From: Exiguobacterium acetylicum DSM 20416
GTDB taxonomy: Bacteria; Bacillota; Bacilli; Exiguobacteriales; Exiguobacteriaceae
Assembly (NCBI RefSeq): GCF_000702605.1
Contig: NZ_JNIR01000001.1
Location: 1,788,501-1,852,500 of the forward strand
Direction of reading: 5' to 3'
DNA: 64,000 bases
Part shown: positions 55,608-64,000 of the stretch, piece after piece
Layout of the letters: every line of letters begins with the position of its first letter
Position numbering within the stretch: the stretch's first letter is position 1
The notes under the pieces: model-generated
Databases searched by the model: none
Told to the model about the DNA's origin: nothing
What the model saw: only the letters and a program-made list of their open reading frames with translations
Translations under genes and position numbers: made by a program

Positions 55608-55639
55608 AAAAAAACGTCGGAGAATTAAATTCCCCGACG
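55608..55639 (-). terminator. Terminator of infC-rpmI-rplT
   Basis: CGTCGGGGAATT and AATTCTCCGACG pair and are followed by seven T residues on the minus strand. Confidence 0.9.
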
Positions 55640-55650
55640 AATTGTAGAAC

Positions 55651-56010
55651 TTAAGCGTTCAATTTTGCTTTTGCTGTGTCAGCAAGTGAAGCAAATGCAG
55701 TTGCATCTGTAACTGCGAGGTCAGCGAGCATCTTACGGTTAACGTCGATACCTGCTAATTTAAGACCATGCATCATGCGGCTGTAAGAAAGACCGTTGAT
55801 ACGTGCTGCCGCATTGATCCGAGTGATCCAGAGGCGACGGAAGTCACGTTTCTTTTGACGACGGTCACGGTAAGCGTACATGAGAGATTTCATGACTTGC
55901 TGTTTCGCAACCTTGAAGAGTGTATGTTTCGAGCCGTAGTAGCCCTTAGCTAATTTGAGTTGTTTTTTACGACGTTGACGAGTCGTATATCCGCCTTTTA
56001 CGCGTGGCAT
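55651..56010 (-). CDS. rplT: Ribosomal protein L20
   Basis: 119-residue 50S assembly protein: [20 protein letters not shown] basic extension, [21 protein letters not shown], and the globular end with [17 protein letters not shown]20 is known to repress its own operon by binding the infC leader in B. subtilis and E. coli. Ends the operon. Confidence 0.99.
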   Translation of the reverse strand: MPRVKGGYTTRQRRKKQLKLAKGYYGSKHTLFKVAKQQVMKSLMYAYRDRRQKKRDFRRLWITRINAAARINGLSYSRMMHGLKLAGIDVNRKMLADLAVTDATAFASLADTAKAKLNA

Positions 56011-56047
56011 ATAAATTCCCTCCTAAATCTGTATACGATTGGATAAA

Positions 56048-56242
56048 TTACTTCGCGATCATGTGACGGATGCGTTTGAAGTCACCCGTAGATACCATGC
56101 TAGCTTTACGTAATTTACGTTTCGCTTTTGTTGATTTGTTACCGAACAAGTGGCTTGTGTAAGCACGACCACGTTTCAATTTGCCAGAAGCAGTACGTTT
56201 GAAACGTTTAGAAGCACCGCGGTGCGATTTCATTTTAGGCAT
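56048..56242 (-). CDS. rpmI: Ribosomal protein L35
   Basis: 64 residues, [21 protein letters not shown] through [21 protein letters not shown], the standard highly basic L35. Placed between infC and rplT, with GGAGG before the start. Confidence 0.99.
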   Translation of the reverse strand: MPKMKSHRGASKRFKRTASGKLKRGRAYTSHLFGNKSTKAKRKLRKASMVSTGDFKRIRHMIAK

Positions 56243-56269
56243 GAGAGATTCCCTCCTACTTCGATTCGA

Positions 56270-56785
56270 TTAGTCTTCTTTCTTAGGAGCAAGCACGAGG
56301 AACATGCTGCGTCCTTCCATCTTCGGTCTCTGTTCCACAACACCGAACTCACTTAAATCCGTTGCGAGGCGTTCGAGAACGCGTTTACCGATTTCCGAGT
56401 GAGTGATGGCACGACCGCGGAAACGAATACTCGCTTTCACTTTGTTACCATTCTCCAAGAATTTCTTCGCATTACGGAATTTCGTTTGGAAGTCGTTCTC
56501 CTCGATCGTCGGGCTAAGACGAACTTCTTTCATCTGAATCACTTTCTGATTCTTCCGAGTTTCTTTGTCCTTCTTTTGCATCTCGAAACGGTATTTACCG
56601 TAGTCCATGATCTTACAAACTGGCGGCGTCGCTTGTGGAGCGACCATGACGAGGTCAAGTTCCGCTTCCTCTGCGAGACGTAGCGCTTCGTTGCGTGATT
56701 GGACACCTAGTTGAGCACCATCCGCTCCGATAAGACGAACTTCCCGGGCACGGATGCTTTCATTGATTAACAGATCTTTGCTAAT
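56270..56785 (-). CDS. infC: Translation initiation factor IF-3, ATT start
   Basis: Prevents premature subunit joining and proofreads initiation codons. 171 residues: N-terminal domain ([20 protein letters not shown]), linker, and C-terminal domain ([36 protein letters not shown]). The only start fitting both the family N-terminus and the ribosome site is ATT at 56785, eight bases after GGAGG. The nearest ATG, 15 bases upstream, overlaps that site. AUU start codons on infC are conserved in many bacteria and give IF-3 autoregulation. Confidence 0.93.
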   Translation of the reverse strand: MSKDLLINESIRAREVRLIGADGAQLGVQSRNEALRLAEEAELDLVMVAPQATPPVCKIMDYGKYRFEMQKKDKETRKNQKVIQMKEVRLSPTIEENDFQTKFRNAKKFLENGNKVKASIRFRGRAITHSEIGKRVLERLATDLSEFGVVEQRPKMEGRSMFLVLAPKKED

Positions 56786-56987
56786 GGTTAGCACCTCCAT
56801 CGTGCAATGCACGAAAAATGAATGATAGAAAACGCTATAAAAAAAGCGTCGGCAGTTCTTCCCGCCCACACTCATAAGGAACGTCAAAGCATAGCAATCG
56901 CTATACATTGCGTATCTTCATGATGAACCAGTACGAGTCGTCATACATGGTGAGAAGCGGGATGCTTCTGCTTTGTTGTCATTTCAC
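56786..56987 (-). ncRNA. infC operon leader (L20-type autoregulatory leader, putative)
   Basis: About 200 bases lie between the promoter and the infC start with no gene. They contain several self-complementary stretches. One of these, GGCGG-gaagaa-CTGCC, is followed by GACGCTTTTTTT and could be an attenuator. Position and length fit the L20 leader of Firmicutes. The fold was not computed. Confidence 0.6.
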
Positions 56988-56993
56988 TTTGCT

Positions 56994-57023
56994 ATCATAG
57001 CACTTGTTTTCCCGTGATGTCAA
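56994..57023 (-). promoter_or_regulatory. Sigma-A promoter of infC-rpmI-rplT
   Basis: Perfect TTGACA (57018-57023) and TATGAT (56994-56999) on the minus strand with an 18-base spacer. Confidence 0.8.
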
Positions 57024-57176
57024 GCCGCTTTCTATGTTCTTACAGAACGTTGCTCACATACTTGATTATAATAGCAATCCTTTAGCGGATAAGCAAGAAG
57101 TTTCTAACCTGATTTTCACGGGTACATTCACTACATGTCAAAAAGATTCAGAACATTCGCAAGCAAAATTGTTTAT

Positions 57177-57200
57177 TTAGAATGATTATTGTTTTATAAT
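57177..57200 (+). promoter_or_regulatory. katA promoter with PerR-like box
   Basis: A perfect TATAAT (57195-57200) lies 33 bases before the katA start. Upstream, TTAGAATGATTATTG (57177-57191) matches the PerR consensus TTATAATNATTATAA at 11 of 14 defined positions and covers the spacer. katA is a classical PerR target in B. subtilis. Confidence 0.65.
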
Positions 57201-57233
57201 CAATGTAATCTTACATAAAGGGGAGAATAACAG

Positions 57234-58703
57234 ATGACTGAAAAACGATTAACGACCAATCAAGGTGTACCAATCGGAGACAATCAAAATTCACGCACGG
57301 CTGGACGTCGTGGACCTACATTATTAGAAGACTATCAATTAATCGAAAAGATGGCCCATTTCGACCGGGAACGTGTACCTGAGCGTGTTGTACATGCTCG
57401 TGGATTCGGTGCTCACGGTGTCTTCACTGTGAAAAACTCGATGAAAAAGTACACGAAAGCTGCGTTTTTACAAGAAGAAGGGACAGAAGTTCCTGTCTTC
57501 GCCCGTTTCTCGACTGTTATTCACGGCACGCATTCTCCAGAGACACTCCGCGATCCACGTGGATTCTCTGTCAAGTTCTATACAGAAGAAGGAAACTGGG
57601 ATTTCGTCGGGAACAACCTTCCTGTCTTCTTCATTCGCGACGCTATGAAGTTCCCGGATATGGTCCATTCACTTAAACCAGATCCACGCACGAATATTCA
57701 AGATCCCGATCGTTACTGGGACTTCATGACACTTCGTCCAGAATCGACGAACATGCTCATGCACCTTTTCACGGATGAAGGTATTCCTGCAAGCTACCGT
57801 AAAATGCGTGGTTCTTCCGTCCACTCATTTAAATGGGTGAATGCTCACGGCAACACGGTCTATGTTAAACTTCGCTGGGTACCAAAAGCTGGCGTTCATA
57901 ATCTCTCAGCTGAAGAAGCAACAGAGATTCAAGGAAAAGATTTCAACCATGCTTCAAACGATACGTTCCAAGCGATTGAAGACGGAGATTATCCGGAATG
58001 GGATCTGTTCGTACAGGTGCTCGATCCGGCTGACGTCGATCAGTTCGATTTCGACCCGCTCGACGCAACAAAAGATTGGTTTGAAGATGTCATCCCGTTC
58101 CAACACGTCGGTACGATGACGCTGAACAAAAACGTCGACAACTATTTCGCTGAAACGGAATCTGTCGGGTTCAACCCAGGTGTCTTGATTCCAGGGATGT
58201 TGCCATCTGAAGATAAGTTGTTACAAGGTCGTCTGTTCTCTTACTCGGACACACAACGCTACCGTATCGGAACGAACTATCAACAACTTCCGATTAACTG
58301 TCCGTTCGCACAAGTGAATAACTACCAACGTGATGGTGCAATGCCAGTTGGTCAGCAAACGAGTCCGGTGAACTACGAACCGAACCGTTATCAAGAAGAA
58401 CCAAAAGAAACACCAGAGTATACGGAAGAAAACCAGCCGTTACTTGATGATAAACATGGTCGTCTCGAAATCGAGAAGACGAACAACTTCGGTCAAGCCG
58501 GCGAAGTATACCGTCGTTTGACAGAAGACGAGCAAGCAGCTCTTCTGAAGAACCTAGTCAATGATCTCGAACAAGTACGTCATGAGAACACAGTCTTGCT
58601 CGCAATCTGTAACTTCTACCGTGCTGATGCTTCACTCGGTCAGAAACTATCAGAAGCGCTTCAAGTCGATATCGAACCGTTCTTGCAACAAATGCGTTCG
58701 TAA
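57234..58703 (+). CDS. katA: Catalase, clade 3 heme type
   Basis: Breaks hydrogen peroxide down to water and oxygen. 489 residues, small-subunit type without the C-terminal flavodoxin-like domain. Catalytic His54 (RVVHARGFGAHG), Asn127 (DFVGNNLPVFFI), and heme-iron tyrosine Y337 in RLFSYSDTQRYRIG are all present. The start follows AAAGGGG. It is monocistronic with its own terminator, inserted together with the beta-helix gene between infC and thrS relative to B. subtilis. Exiguobacterium oxidotolerans is known for a very active catalase of this class. Confidence 0.97.
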   Translation: MTEKRLTTNQGVPIGDNQNSRTAGRRGPTLLEDYQLIEKMAHFDRERVPERVVHARGFGAHGVFTVKNSMKKYTKAAFLQEEGTEVPVFARFSTVIHGTHSPETLRDPRGFSVKFYTEEGNWDFVGNNLPVFFIRDAMKFPDMVHSLKPDPRTNIQDPDRYWDFMTLRPESTNMLMHLFTDEGIPASYRKMRGSSVHSFKWVNAHGNTVYVKLRWVPKAGVHNLSAEEATEIQGKDFNHASNDTFQAIEDGDYPEWDLFVQVLDPADVDQFDFDPLDATKDWFEDVIPFQHVGTMTLNKNVDNYFAETESVGFNPGVLIPGMLPSEDKLLQGRLFSYSDTQRYRIGTNYQQLPINCPFAQVNNYQRDGAMPVGQQTSPVNYEPNRYQEEPKETPEYTEENQPLLDDKHGRLEIEKTNNFGQAGEVYRRLTEDEQAALLKNLVNDLEQVRHENTVLLAICNFYRADASLGQKLSEALQVDIEPFLQQMRS

Positions 58704-58710
58704 TATGACA

Positions 58711-58746
58711 CAAGCACCCTTGACTTACGTCTTGGGTGCTTTTTTT
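58711..58746 (+). terminator. Terminator of katA
   Basis: AAGCACCC and GGGTGCTT flank a loop and are followed by seven T residues. Confidence 0.88.
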
Positions 58747-58751
58747 ATGTC

Positions 58752-59957
58752 TTAGTATGGAATGAAATCGTAGCGTTCTGCCGTCTTGTACGTGAACTCA
58801 TTGAGTTTCTTGAATAAGACGATTTGATCGAGACCGACCTGCTTGACCGTATTTTGTTGCATGTAACGTTTTTGTTCTGACGTAAACGTATTATAGATGG
58901 GAGCATAACCATTGCTTTGGAACGGTTGCATTTGAATCGCCCGATCCGCATCTTCAAATCGATTGTAGCGAATCGTCCCTCCGACAACTCCTCTACCGAG
59001 AATCGTCATCGCTTTTCCATCCGCCCGGTGCACATTTCGAATCGTATTGTAACGAACCGTCGGATTCTTCCAGTTCATCATCGAAATCGCGTAATCCTTT
59101 GTTCCGTCAATCGTATTTTTTTCGATCCGGACATTCGTGTGTAATCTATTTTCTGTGTATTGATGTGTGCCAATTGCCACGTTGATATTACGGAACAGGT
59201 TATTGCGAATCATGATATCTGCGTTCGGCGTTCCGTCTTGTTTCGACCACTTCCAGTTGAAGCCCTTTGTGATCGGGTCTGGTGTATCGAGATTAATCGA
59301 TTCATTCGGACCGGTATTCGGGATCATGACGGCGTCGACGAATTTCATGTTTTCGATGACTGCCTTCTTCGTCGCATCAAGTTCCATCGCATGTGAACCT
59401 TTTTGATTCCGTACTGTGATGCCGCCGATATACAAGTTTTGATTATGGGCAATGGCGAATGCTGAACCACGCGTATATCGCTTCAAGTCGATTTGCGCAT
59501 TCCCTTTCCCGATGATTTTAACGTTCTGTGAGCCATCATACTTTCCGACCTTTTTGTTCAAACGCAACACGGATGGAGCAACAAGATCAAATACACTAGT
59601 CGTCGAACTAATCTTCGTCGTTCCCGTTTCCGTCGTCTTCTTGATGATGACGCCATCTTCCAAGATCACCGTCGTATTGGACGGAATACCGACACGTAGT
59701 GGAGACAGGTACGTTCCTTTCGTCAAGACGAGTGTCCCGCCACCCTCTTTTTCAAGACGCTCCAAATAGGAGCGCATCGTATAGTGATTACGCGTCTTTG
59801 CGTTATAGGTCGTATATTTACGGATCGTCGGGTCAATTGCTTCTGTTTTTGGTGTGATCCGGTACGTCTTTTTTGTCGTCGCCGCACTCACTTCACCCGG
59901 ATGAATACCAATCAAAAGTGAAGATGCGATGAACACAGCAAGAGTCGTCTGCTTCAT
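58752..59957 (-). CDS. Secreted right-handed beta-helix protein (pectate-lyase-like fold)
   Basis: 401 residues with a Sec signal peptide (MKQTTLAVFIASSLLIGIHP, predicted cut after VSA near residue 25). From about 60 on it has parallel beta-helix coils: GGGTLVLTKGTYLSPLRVG, NVKIIGKGNAQIDL, NLYIGGITVRNQKGS, KAVIENMKFVDAV, and repeated NLFRNINV-, NTIDGTKDY-, NTIRNVHR- and NRFEDADR-type turns. This is the fold of polysaccharide lyases and GH28 enzymes, so a secreted polysaccharide-active enzyme is likely. Catalytic residues and substrate are not clear. A GGAAGG site lies about 12 bases before the start. Confidence 0.82.
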   Translation of the reverse strand: MKQTTLAVFIASSLLIGIHPGEVSAATTKKTYRITPKTEAIDPTIRKYTTYNAKTRNHYTMRSYLERLEKEGGGTLVLTKGTYLSPLRVGIPSNTTVILEDGVIIKKTTETGTTKISSTTSVFDLVAPSVLRLNKKVGKYDGSQNVKIIGKGNAQIDLKRYTRGSAFAIAHNQNLYIGGITVRNQKGSHAMELDATKKAVIENMKFVDAVMIPNTGPNESINLDTPDPITKGFNWKWSKQDGTPNADIMIRNNLFRNINVAIGTHQYTENRLHTNVRIEKNTIDGTKDYAISMMNWKNPTVRYNTIRNVHRADGKAMTILGRGVVGGTIRYNRFEDADRAIQMQPFQSNGYAPIYNTFTSEQKRYMQQNTVKQVGLDQIVLFKKLNEFTYKTAERYDFIPY

Positions 59958-60125
59958 TTTTTGTAACTTCCTTCCCCTTATATCAAAACATTACATCTAC
60001 TAAAGGTTTATTATAGCATTTATCCAATTAAAGGAAAAAATTTTTTCGGTTATATTGGATAGATTTAGCTGAATGATCTCTCTTTTTCATCGGCATGCTG
60101 CTTCTTTCTTTTGATTATCACATCA

Positions 60126-60160
60126 CAAAAAAAGTCCGCCCTACATCAGCAGGACGAACT
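60126..60160 (-). terminator. Terminator of thrS
   Basis: AGTTCGTCCTGC and the partly complementary GGCGGACT pair and are followed by seven T residues on the minus strand. The rest of the 220-base gap to the beta-helix gene shows no gene. Confidence 0.8.
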
Positions 60161-60177
60161 CTTTCGTGAGACTATCA

Positions 60178-62118
60178 TTATTTTGAACGATTCGCGATTT
60201 CTTGTTCTAAGTCGGCGACGAATTGTTCAAGTGATGCATTACTTGAATCTTTTGAACCGTAGCGACGAATATTGACTTCGCGTGATTCGACTTCTTTGTC
60301 ACCTAAAACAAGCATGACTGGTACTTTGTTGACTTGTGCTTCACGAATCCGGTATCCGAGTTTTTCGTCACGGAAATCTGTTTCAACACGAATTCCCTTC
60401 TTCAGTAGGATCGCTTTGATTTCACGGGCATAGTCTTCATGAACTTTAGAAACCGGAATCAATTTCACCTGAACCGGTGCGAGCCATGTTGGGAACGCGC
60501 CTTTGTATTCTTCAATCAGATATGCGACGAATCGTTCCATCGTCGAAACGACACCTCGGTGTAAGACGACCGGACGATGATCTTGTCCGTCATTTCCTTT
60601 GTATGTCAATTCGAATCGCTCTGGTAAGAGGAAGTCGAGTTGGACTGTCGAAAGCGTCTCATCTTTACCAAGCGCTGTCCGAACTTGAACGTCAAGCTTC
60701 GGTCCGTAGAATGCAGCTTCGCCTTCTGCTTCGAAGTATTCGAGTTCGAGCTCATCCATCGTTTCTTTCAACTCACGTTGCGCCATTTCCCAAATCGCAT
60801 CGTTATCGAAGTACTTCTCTTTATCCGCTGGGTCACGGTACGAAAGACGGAATTTGTAATCTGTGATCCCGAAGTCAGCATAGACTTCTTGAATGAGGTG
60901 AACGATGGCTTTGAACTCATCTTTCATTTGGTCAGGGCGGACGAACGTATGCCCATCGTTAAGGACCATGTAACGAACGCGCTGAAGACCAGTCAAGGCA
61001 CCAGACATCTCGTAACGGTGCATACCACCAAGCTCCGCAACACGAAGCGGTAAATCACGGTACGAACGCGGTTCGTTTTTGTAGACCATCATGTGGTGTG
61101 GACAGTTCATCGGACGAAGAACGAGTTCTTCATTGTCCATCTCCATTTTCGGGAACATGTCATCTTGATAGTGATCCCAGTGACCCGATGTCTTGTATAG
61201 ATCGACTGAACCGAGGACCGGTGTGTAGACGTGCTCATATCCAAGTTCGAGTTCTTTATCGACGATATAACGCTCGACTGTTCGACGAATCGCTGCTCCT
61301 TTTGGTAGCCACATCGGGAGTCCTTGACCGACTTCTTGGGAAGTGAAGAACAAGCCAAGTTCCTTCCCGAGTTTACGGTGATCCCGCTCTTTCGCTTCAG
61401 CAAGGAAGTGGAGATGTTGTTTCAACTGATCTTTTGTCGCCCATGCTGTACCGTAAATCCGTTGTAACATCTTGTTTTTTGAATCGCCACGCCAGTAAGC
61501 ACCAGCAATGCTCATCAATTTGAAGACTTGTAGCTTCGCTGTCGCTGGAACGTGTGGTCCACGGCAGAGATCGAAGAATTCGCCTTGACGGTAAATCGTC
61601 AAATCCTGATCAGCAGGAATCGATTCGATCAATTCGACTTTCAACGGATCATTGAGTTCTTTATAAATCGCGAGTGCTTCGTCACGCGAGACGACTTCCC
61701 GTTCGATTGGCAAATTCTCACCGGCGATTTTATTCATCATTTTCTCGATTTCTGGTAAGTCTTCTTCTGTCAGACGACGTTCCATATCGATGTCATAGTA
61801 GAAACCATTCTCGATCGTCGGTCCGATTCCGAGATGAATCGTTTCATCCGGATACAGACGTTTGATGGCTTGTGCCATCAAGTGAGCTGAAGAGTGACGA
61901 ATCAAATCGAGCCCTTCTTCTGAATCCGGCATGATCAATTCGATTGTGCCATCCTCTTCGATTGGACGACGATAATCGATTGCGTGCCCGTTTAGTTTTG
62001 CAGCAAATGCTTTTTTACGAAGTCCTGGGCTGATTGAAGCAGCGACTTCTTCTGCTGTCGTACCGACTGCAAATTCCTTTACGGCGCCATCTGGAAATGT
62101 AAGTGCGATGTTTGACAT
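60178..62118 (-). CDS. thrS: Threonyl-tRNA synthetase
   Basis: 646 residues: N-terminal TGS domain ([20 protein letters not shown]), SAD editing domain with [10 protein letters not shown] and the CRGPHVP motif, class II core (zinc ligands in MNCPHHM and VVLHRG), motif 3 [16 protein letters not shown], and C-terminal anticodon domain ([20 protein letters not shown]). The start MSNIALTF follows AAGGGGGA; seven upstream codons are rejected. It is controlled by a T-box leader. Confidence 0.98.
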   Translation of the reverse strand: MSNIALTFPDGAVKEFAVGTTAEEVAASISPGLRKKAFAAKLNGHAIDYRRPIEEDGTIELIMPDSEEGLDLIRHSSAHLMAQAIKRLYPDETIHLGIGPTIENGFYYDIDMERRLTEEDLPEIEKMMNKIAGENLPIEREVVSRDEALAIYKELNDPLKVELIESIPADQDLTIYRQGEFFDLCRGPHVPATAKLQVFKLMSIAGAYWRGDSKNKMLQRIYGTAWATKDQLKQHLHFLAEAKERDHRKLGKELGLFFTSQEVGQGLPMWLPKGAAIRRTVERYIVDKELELGYEHVYTPVLGSVDLYKTSGHWDHYQDDMFPKMEMDNEELVLRPMNCPHHMMVYKNEPRSYRDLPLRVAELGGMHRYEMSGALTGLQRVRYMVLNDGHTFVRPDQMKDEFKAIVHLIQEVYADFGITDYKFRLSYRDPADKEKYFDNDAIWEMAQRELKETMDELELEYFEAEGEAAFYGPKLDVQVRTALGKDETLSTVQLDFLLPERFELTYKGNDGQDHRPVVLHRGVVSTMERFVAYLIEEYKGAFPTWLAPVQVKLIPVSKVHEDYAREIKAILLKKGIRVETDFRDEKLGYRIREAQVNKVPVMLVLGDKEVESREVNIRRYGSKDSSNASLEQFVADLEQEIANRSK

Positions 62119-62142
62119 GACTGTTTCCCCCTTTAACAAAAT

Positions 62143-62386
62143 AAAAAAGACTCATCCCTAAAAAGGGACGAGTCTTAATCTCGTGGTACCACCCTCGTTC
62201 CCGGACCAATGCAGGTTCGGCTCGAACACGCGTTAACGGGCGTGAGGCGCAAACGGATTAGCCCCGTTCGTGCTATGAGGGAGTAAAGACATGAATGATT
62301 CCATGAGAAGCTTCCACCATTCTTCTCTCGCTAGTTTGGTTCATTTCATACTTCATATCCTCAATCGTTGCATCGTCTATTGACGT
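62143..62386 (-). ncRNA. T-box leader of thrS
   Basis: Conserved core GGGTGGTACCACGAG (complement 62180-62194), then the terminator GACTCGTCCC/GGGATGAGTC (62149-62174) and six T residues. An ACT triplet lies in the Stem I region (TTTACTCCC), a plausible Thr specifier, though its context is less clear than in the valS and pheS leaders. This explains the 310-base gap. Confidence 0.9.
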
Positions 62387-62392
62387 GTCATT

Positions 62393-62422
62393 AGTATAAC
62401 GAATCGATCGCTTCCTTGACAA
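62393..62422 (-). promoter_or_regulatory. Sigma-A-type promoter of thrS
   Basis: TTGTCA (62417-62422) and TATACT (62393-62398) on the minus strand with an 18-base spacer. It lies immediately after the dnaI stop. Confidence 0.6.
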
Positions 62423-62428
62423 GGAAAA

Positions 62429-63346
62429 TTAGTAGCGACGTCGATTTTCACCAAGGAACTCAATCGGTTGCGTCGTCGTCCGGATCCGCTCCATCAATCG
62501 TGCGGCCTTTAACTTATCGCCTTGATCGTTCGTAATCCCGAAATGGAGCTCGAGTTCATCATAAGATAAGTTCGAGCTGAACAATGTCGGCAGACGATGC
62601 ATCATGCGATATTGCAAAATGATCCCGAACAACTCATCCCGTACCCACGGACTGATCGATTCTGCACCGATATCATCAATTAATAAGACTGGAATCGTTT
62701 GGAATCCTTCGAGGAACGTATCGAACGAGTCCGACCGGATCCGCCGTTTTGCTTCAGCGACGAACCCCGGGGCATGGACGAGAATCGTTGCAATCCGTTC
62801 TTTCTTCAGTGCATTCCCGATCGCAGCCAAGAGATACGTTTTTCCGACACCAAAGCTACCGTGCAGGTACAGCCCCTTTACATGCTCTTTTGAGCGCAAG
62901 TGATTGAGGAACTGCGAAGCCGCGCGCAAGGCGAGCTTGCGGTCCGTCGTCGACAAGTCGAAATCGCTGAAGTTCGCATCGCGCACTTCATCCGGCAGGA
63001 ACAGACTCTTGAACTTTTTCTCAAGTGCACGTTCATCTTCTCGGTCTTTGAGTGCTTGCGACTTCTCATACGAGACGACGATCTGTCCTTTTTCGACGTG
63101 CAGGATCGGCTGATAGCCTTCGATGACGGCTTTGCTTTCGATCAATCGATTCCCATCCATCTGTTCCGCGTATTCGTTCAGTTTGAGCATTCCCCGCTCG
63201 ATCATCCGTTGATCAATCTCCGGATGGGTCCGTAAGAACATGACGACCCCCGGATGAGACAACACCCGTTGTTGAATCGCTCGAACCGATTCTGCGACGT
63301 CCGGTCGACTTAATATTTTTTCGATAGATGATTGGATATGTTCCAT
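62429..63346 (-). CDS. dnaI: Primosomal protein DnaI (helicase loader)
   Basis: AAA+ ATPase that loads the replicative helicase. 305 residues: an N-terminal helicase-binding domain (about 1-120) and an AAA+ domain with Walker A LHGSFGVGKTYLL, Walker B PVLLIDDIGAES and the arginine-finger region ARLMERIRTTTQP. AAAGGAG lies before the start. It follows dnaB by 12 bases, as in B. subtilis dnaB-dnaI. Confidence 0.96.
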   Translation of the reverse strand: MEHIQSSIEKILSRPDVAESVRAIQQRVLSHPGVVMFLRTHPEIDQRMIERGMLKLNEYAEQMDGNRLIESKAVIEGYQPILHVEKGQIVVSYEKSQALKDREDERALEKKFKSLFLPDEVRDANFSDFDLSTTDRKLALRAASQFLNHLRSKEHVKGLYLHGSFGVGKTYLLAAIGNALKKERIATILVHAPGFVAEAKRRIRSDSFDTFLEGFQTIPVLLIDDIGAESISPWVRDELFGIILQYRMMHRLPTLFSSNLSYDELELHFGITNDQGDKLKAARLMERIRTTTQPIEFLGENRRRY

Positions 63347-63358
63347 GTCCCGACTCCT

Positions 63359-64000
63359 TTAGTTCCCCTTCAGTTCTCGTAAGATTCGTTCCATCTCTTC
63401 ATCGTCTGGAACATCTGCTTCGAAACTCGCTTTTTTAGAGGCTTCATACTGTTGCTGCTTCGCCTTCTCTTCTTGCAACCACTTCGGATTCGGACCGCCG
63501 TTCGTATTGCTCGTCCGTCCCCGACGTCCACCGACAGTCTGACGCGCACGTTCTTGTTTTTGCTCCTGCTTCTTCGCAATTAAGTCATCCTGCTCCTGTG
63601 TCTTCGCCAGCGCCTCGGATGCTGTCACGTATCCCTTCTGTTTCCAATCATCAACAATTGATAAGAGGAAGTTCTTACTGAAGCGATTGTCTTTTTTGAC
63701 GACAAGCGCATAGTAGTAGGCGGCATTGACAATCCCGGATGACATTTCATAATCGATGATCAATTGCTGGATCAATTCTTCATCCCGTTCAGACAATGCT
63801 TTGACTTTTCGCAACTTCGCGACATAATGCTTCGGATGGGTACTTTCCATCGTTTCCGTCGCTTCAACGTCTCCGACCTCAATCGTGTCGAGTGAGGCGA
63901 CCTTCGCTTTTTTCTCGCGGCTGAGTTTTTGTTTCGCTGATAACATCATTTGTTTGCAACGTTCCTGTTTCTCAGCATCGGTCATCGGCAAGTATGCTTC
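63359..64000 (-). CDS. dnaB: Replication initiation protein DnaB, C-terminal part (runs off window)
   Basis: The frame is open to the right edge of the window; 213 codons are visible. The conserved DnaB/DnaD C-terminal domain is present (LSERDEELIQQLIIDYEMSSGIVNAAYYYALV, NFLLSIVDDWKQKGYVTASEA), followed by a basic, Gln/Lys-rich tail with GGRRGRTSNTNGGPNPKWLQEEKAK. In B. subtilis DnaB helps load the helicase at oriC with DnaD and DnaI. This is not the E. coli-type DnaB helicase. Order dnaB-dnaI-thrS agrees with Bacillus. Confidence 0.93.
   Translation of the reverse strand, partial: EAYLPMTDAEKQERCKQMMLSAKQKLSREKKAKVASLDTIEVGDVEATETMESTHPKHYVAKLRKVKALSERDEELIQQLIIDYEMSSGIVNAAYYYALVVKKDNRFSKNFLLSIVDDWKQKGYVTASEALAKTQEQDDLIAKKQEQKQERARQTVGGRRGRTSNTNGGPNPKWLQEEKAKQQQYEASKKASFEADVPDDEEMERILRELKGN

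Overview
The window looks like a chromosomal segment of a low-to-mid GC Bacillales bacterium, most likely Exiguobacterium. Supporting points are strong GGAGG ribosome sites throughout, three T-box leaders, close gene-order agreement with the Bacillus subtilis pheS-to-racE and thrS-infC-rpmI-rplT neighbourhoods, a clade-3 catalase, and a MurE whose substrate loop is not of the diaminopimelate type. The genus is an inference from gene content and order. I see no insertion sequence, prophage, CRISPR array or rRNA. One tRNA gene, tRNA-Arg(TCT), is present.

Layout: 1-1.1 kb carries the start of valS with its T-box. 1.1-6.5 kb is the heme operon hemA-hemC-hemD-hemB-hemL, which lacks hemX and has a near-perfect PerR box over the hemA promoter. 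6.6-14.1 kb is a tightly coupled five-gene operon that I do not recognise as a named system: a membrane-anchored glycoside hydrolase-like protein, a pseudo-receiver protein, a membrane-anchored HEAT-repeat protein, a processive-type family 2 glycosyltransferase and an AI-2E-family membrane protein. It is the best candidate here for an undescribed system, probably for surface polysaccharide. 14.2-20 kb holds protein quality control (lon, clpX, tig) and engB. 20-25.5 kb holds an unknown protein, a lipoprotein, tRNA-Arg, the racE-rph-rdgB-ysnB operon, ptsH and a thioesterase.

25.5-46 kb is a conserved Bacillales backbone: sdhCAB, yslB, a YvbH-like protein, uvrC, a disulfide reductase-like flavoprotein, trxA, the fatty-acid operon lcfA-fadR-etfB-etfA (fadB missing, two FadR boxes), a YitT-family protein, a DUF350 protein with a newly noted 27-residue membrane peptide, mutS2, polX, cvpA, zapA and rnhC. 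46-49.4 kb is an accessory insert (divergent murE, marR plus MFS transporter) between rnhC and pheT. 49.4-64 kb holds pheST with T-box, an rRNA methyltransferase, an M42 peptidase, a dUTPase with an unusual 3' overlap, infC-rpmI-rplT with a long leader, katA with a PerR box, a secreted beta-helix protein, thrS with T-box, dnaI and the end of dnaB.

Regulatory themes visible in the DNA: PerR appears to couple heme supply (hemA) to the heme enzyme KatA. FadR controls acyl-CoA formation and its electron transfer flavoprotein. Three tRNA synthetases are read out by T-boxes, with specifiers visible for Val and Phe. trxA has an Spx-type upstream element, sdhC a cre-like site, and the YvbH-like gene an ECF sigma-type promoter.
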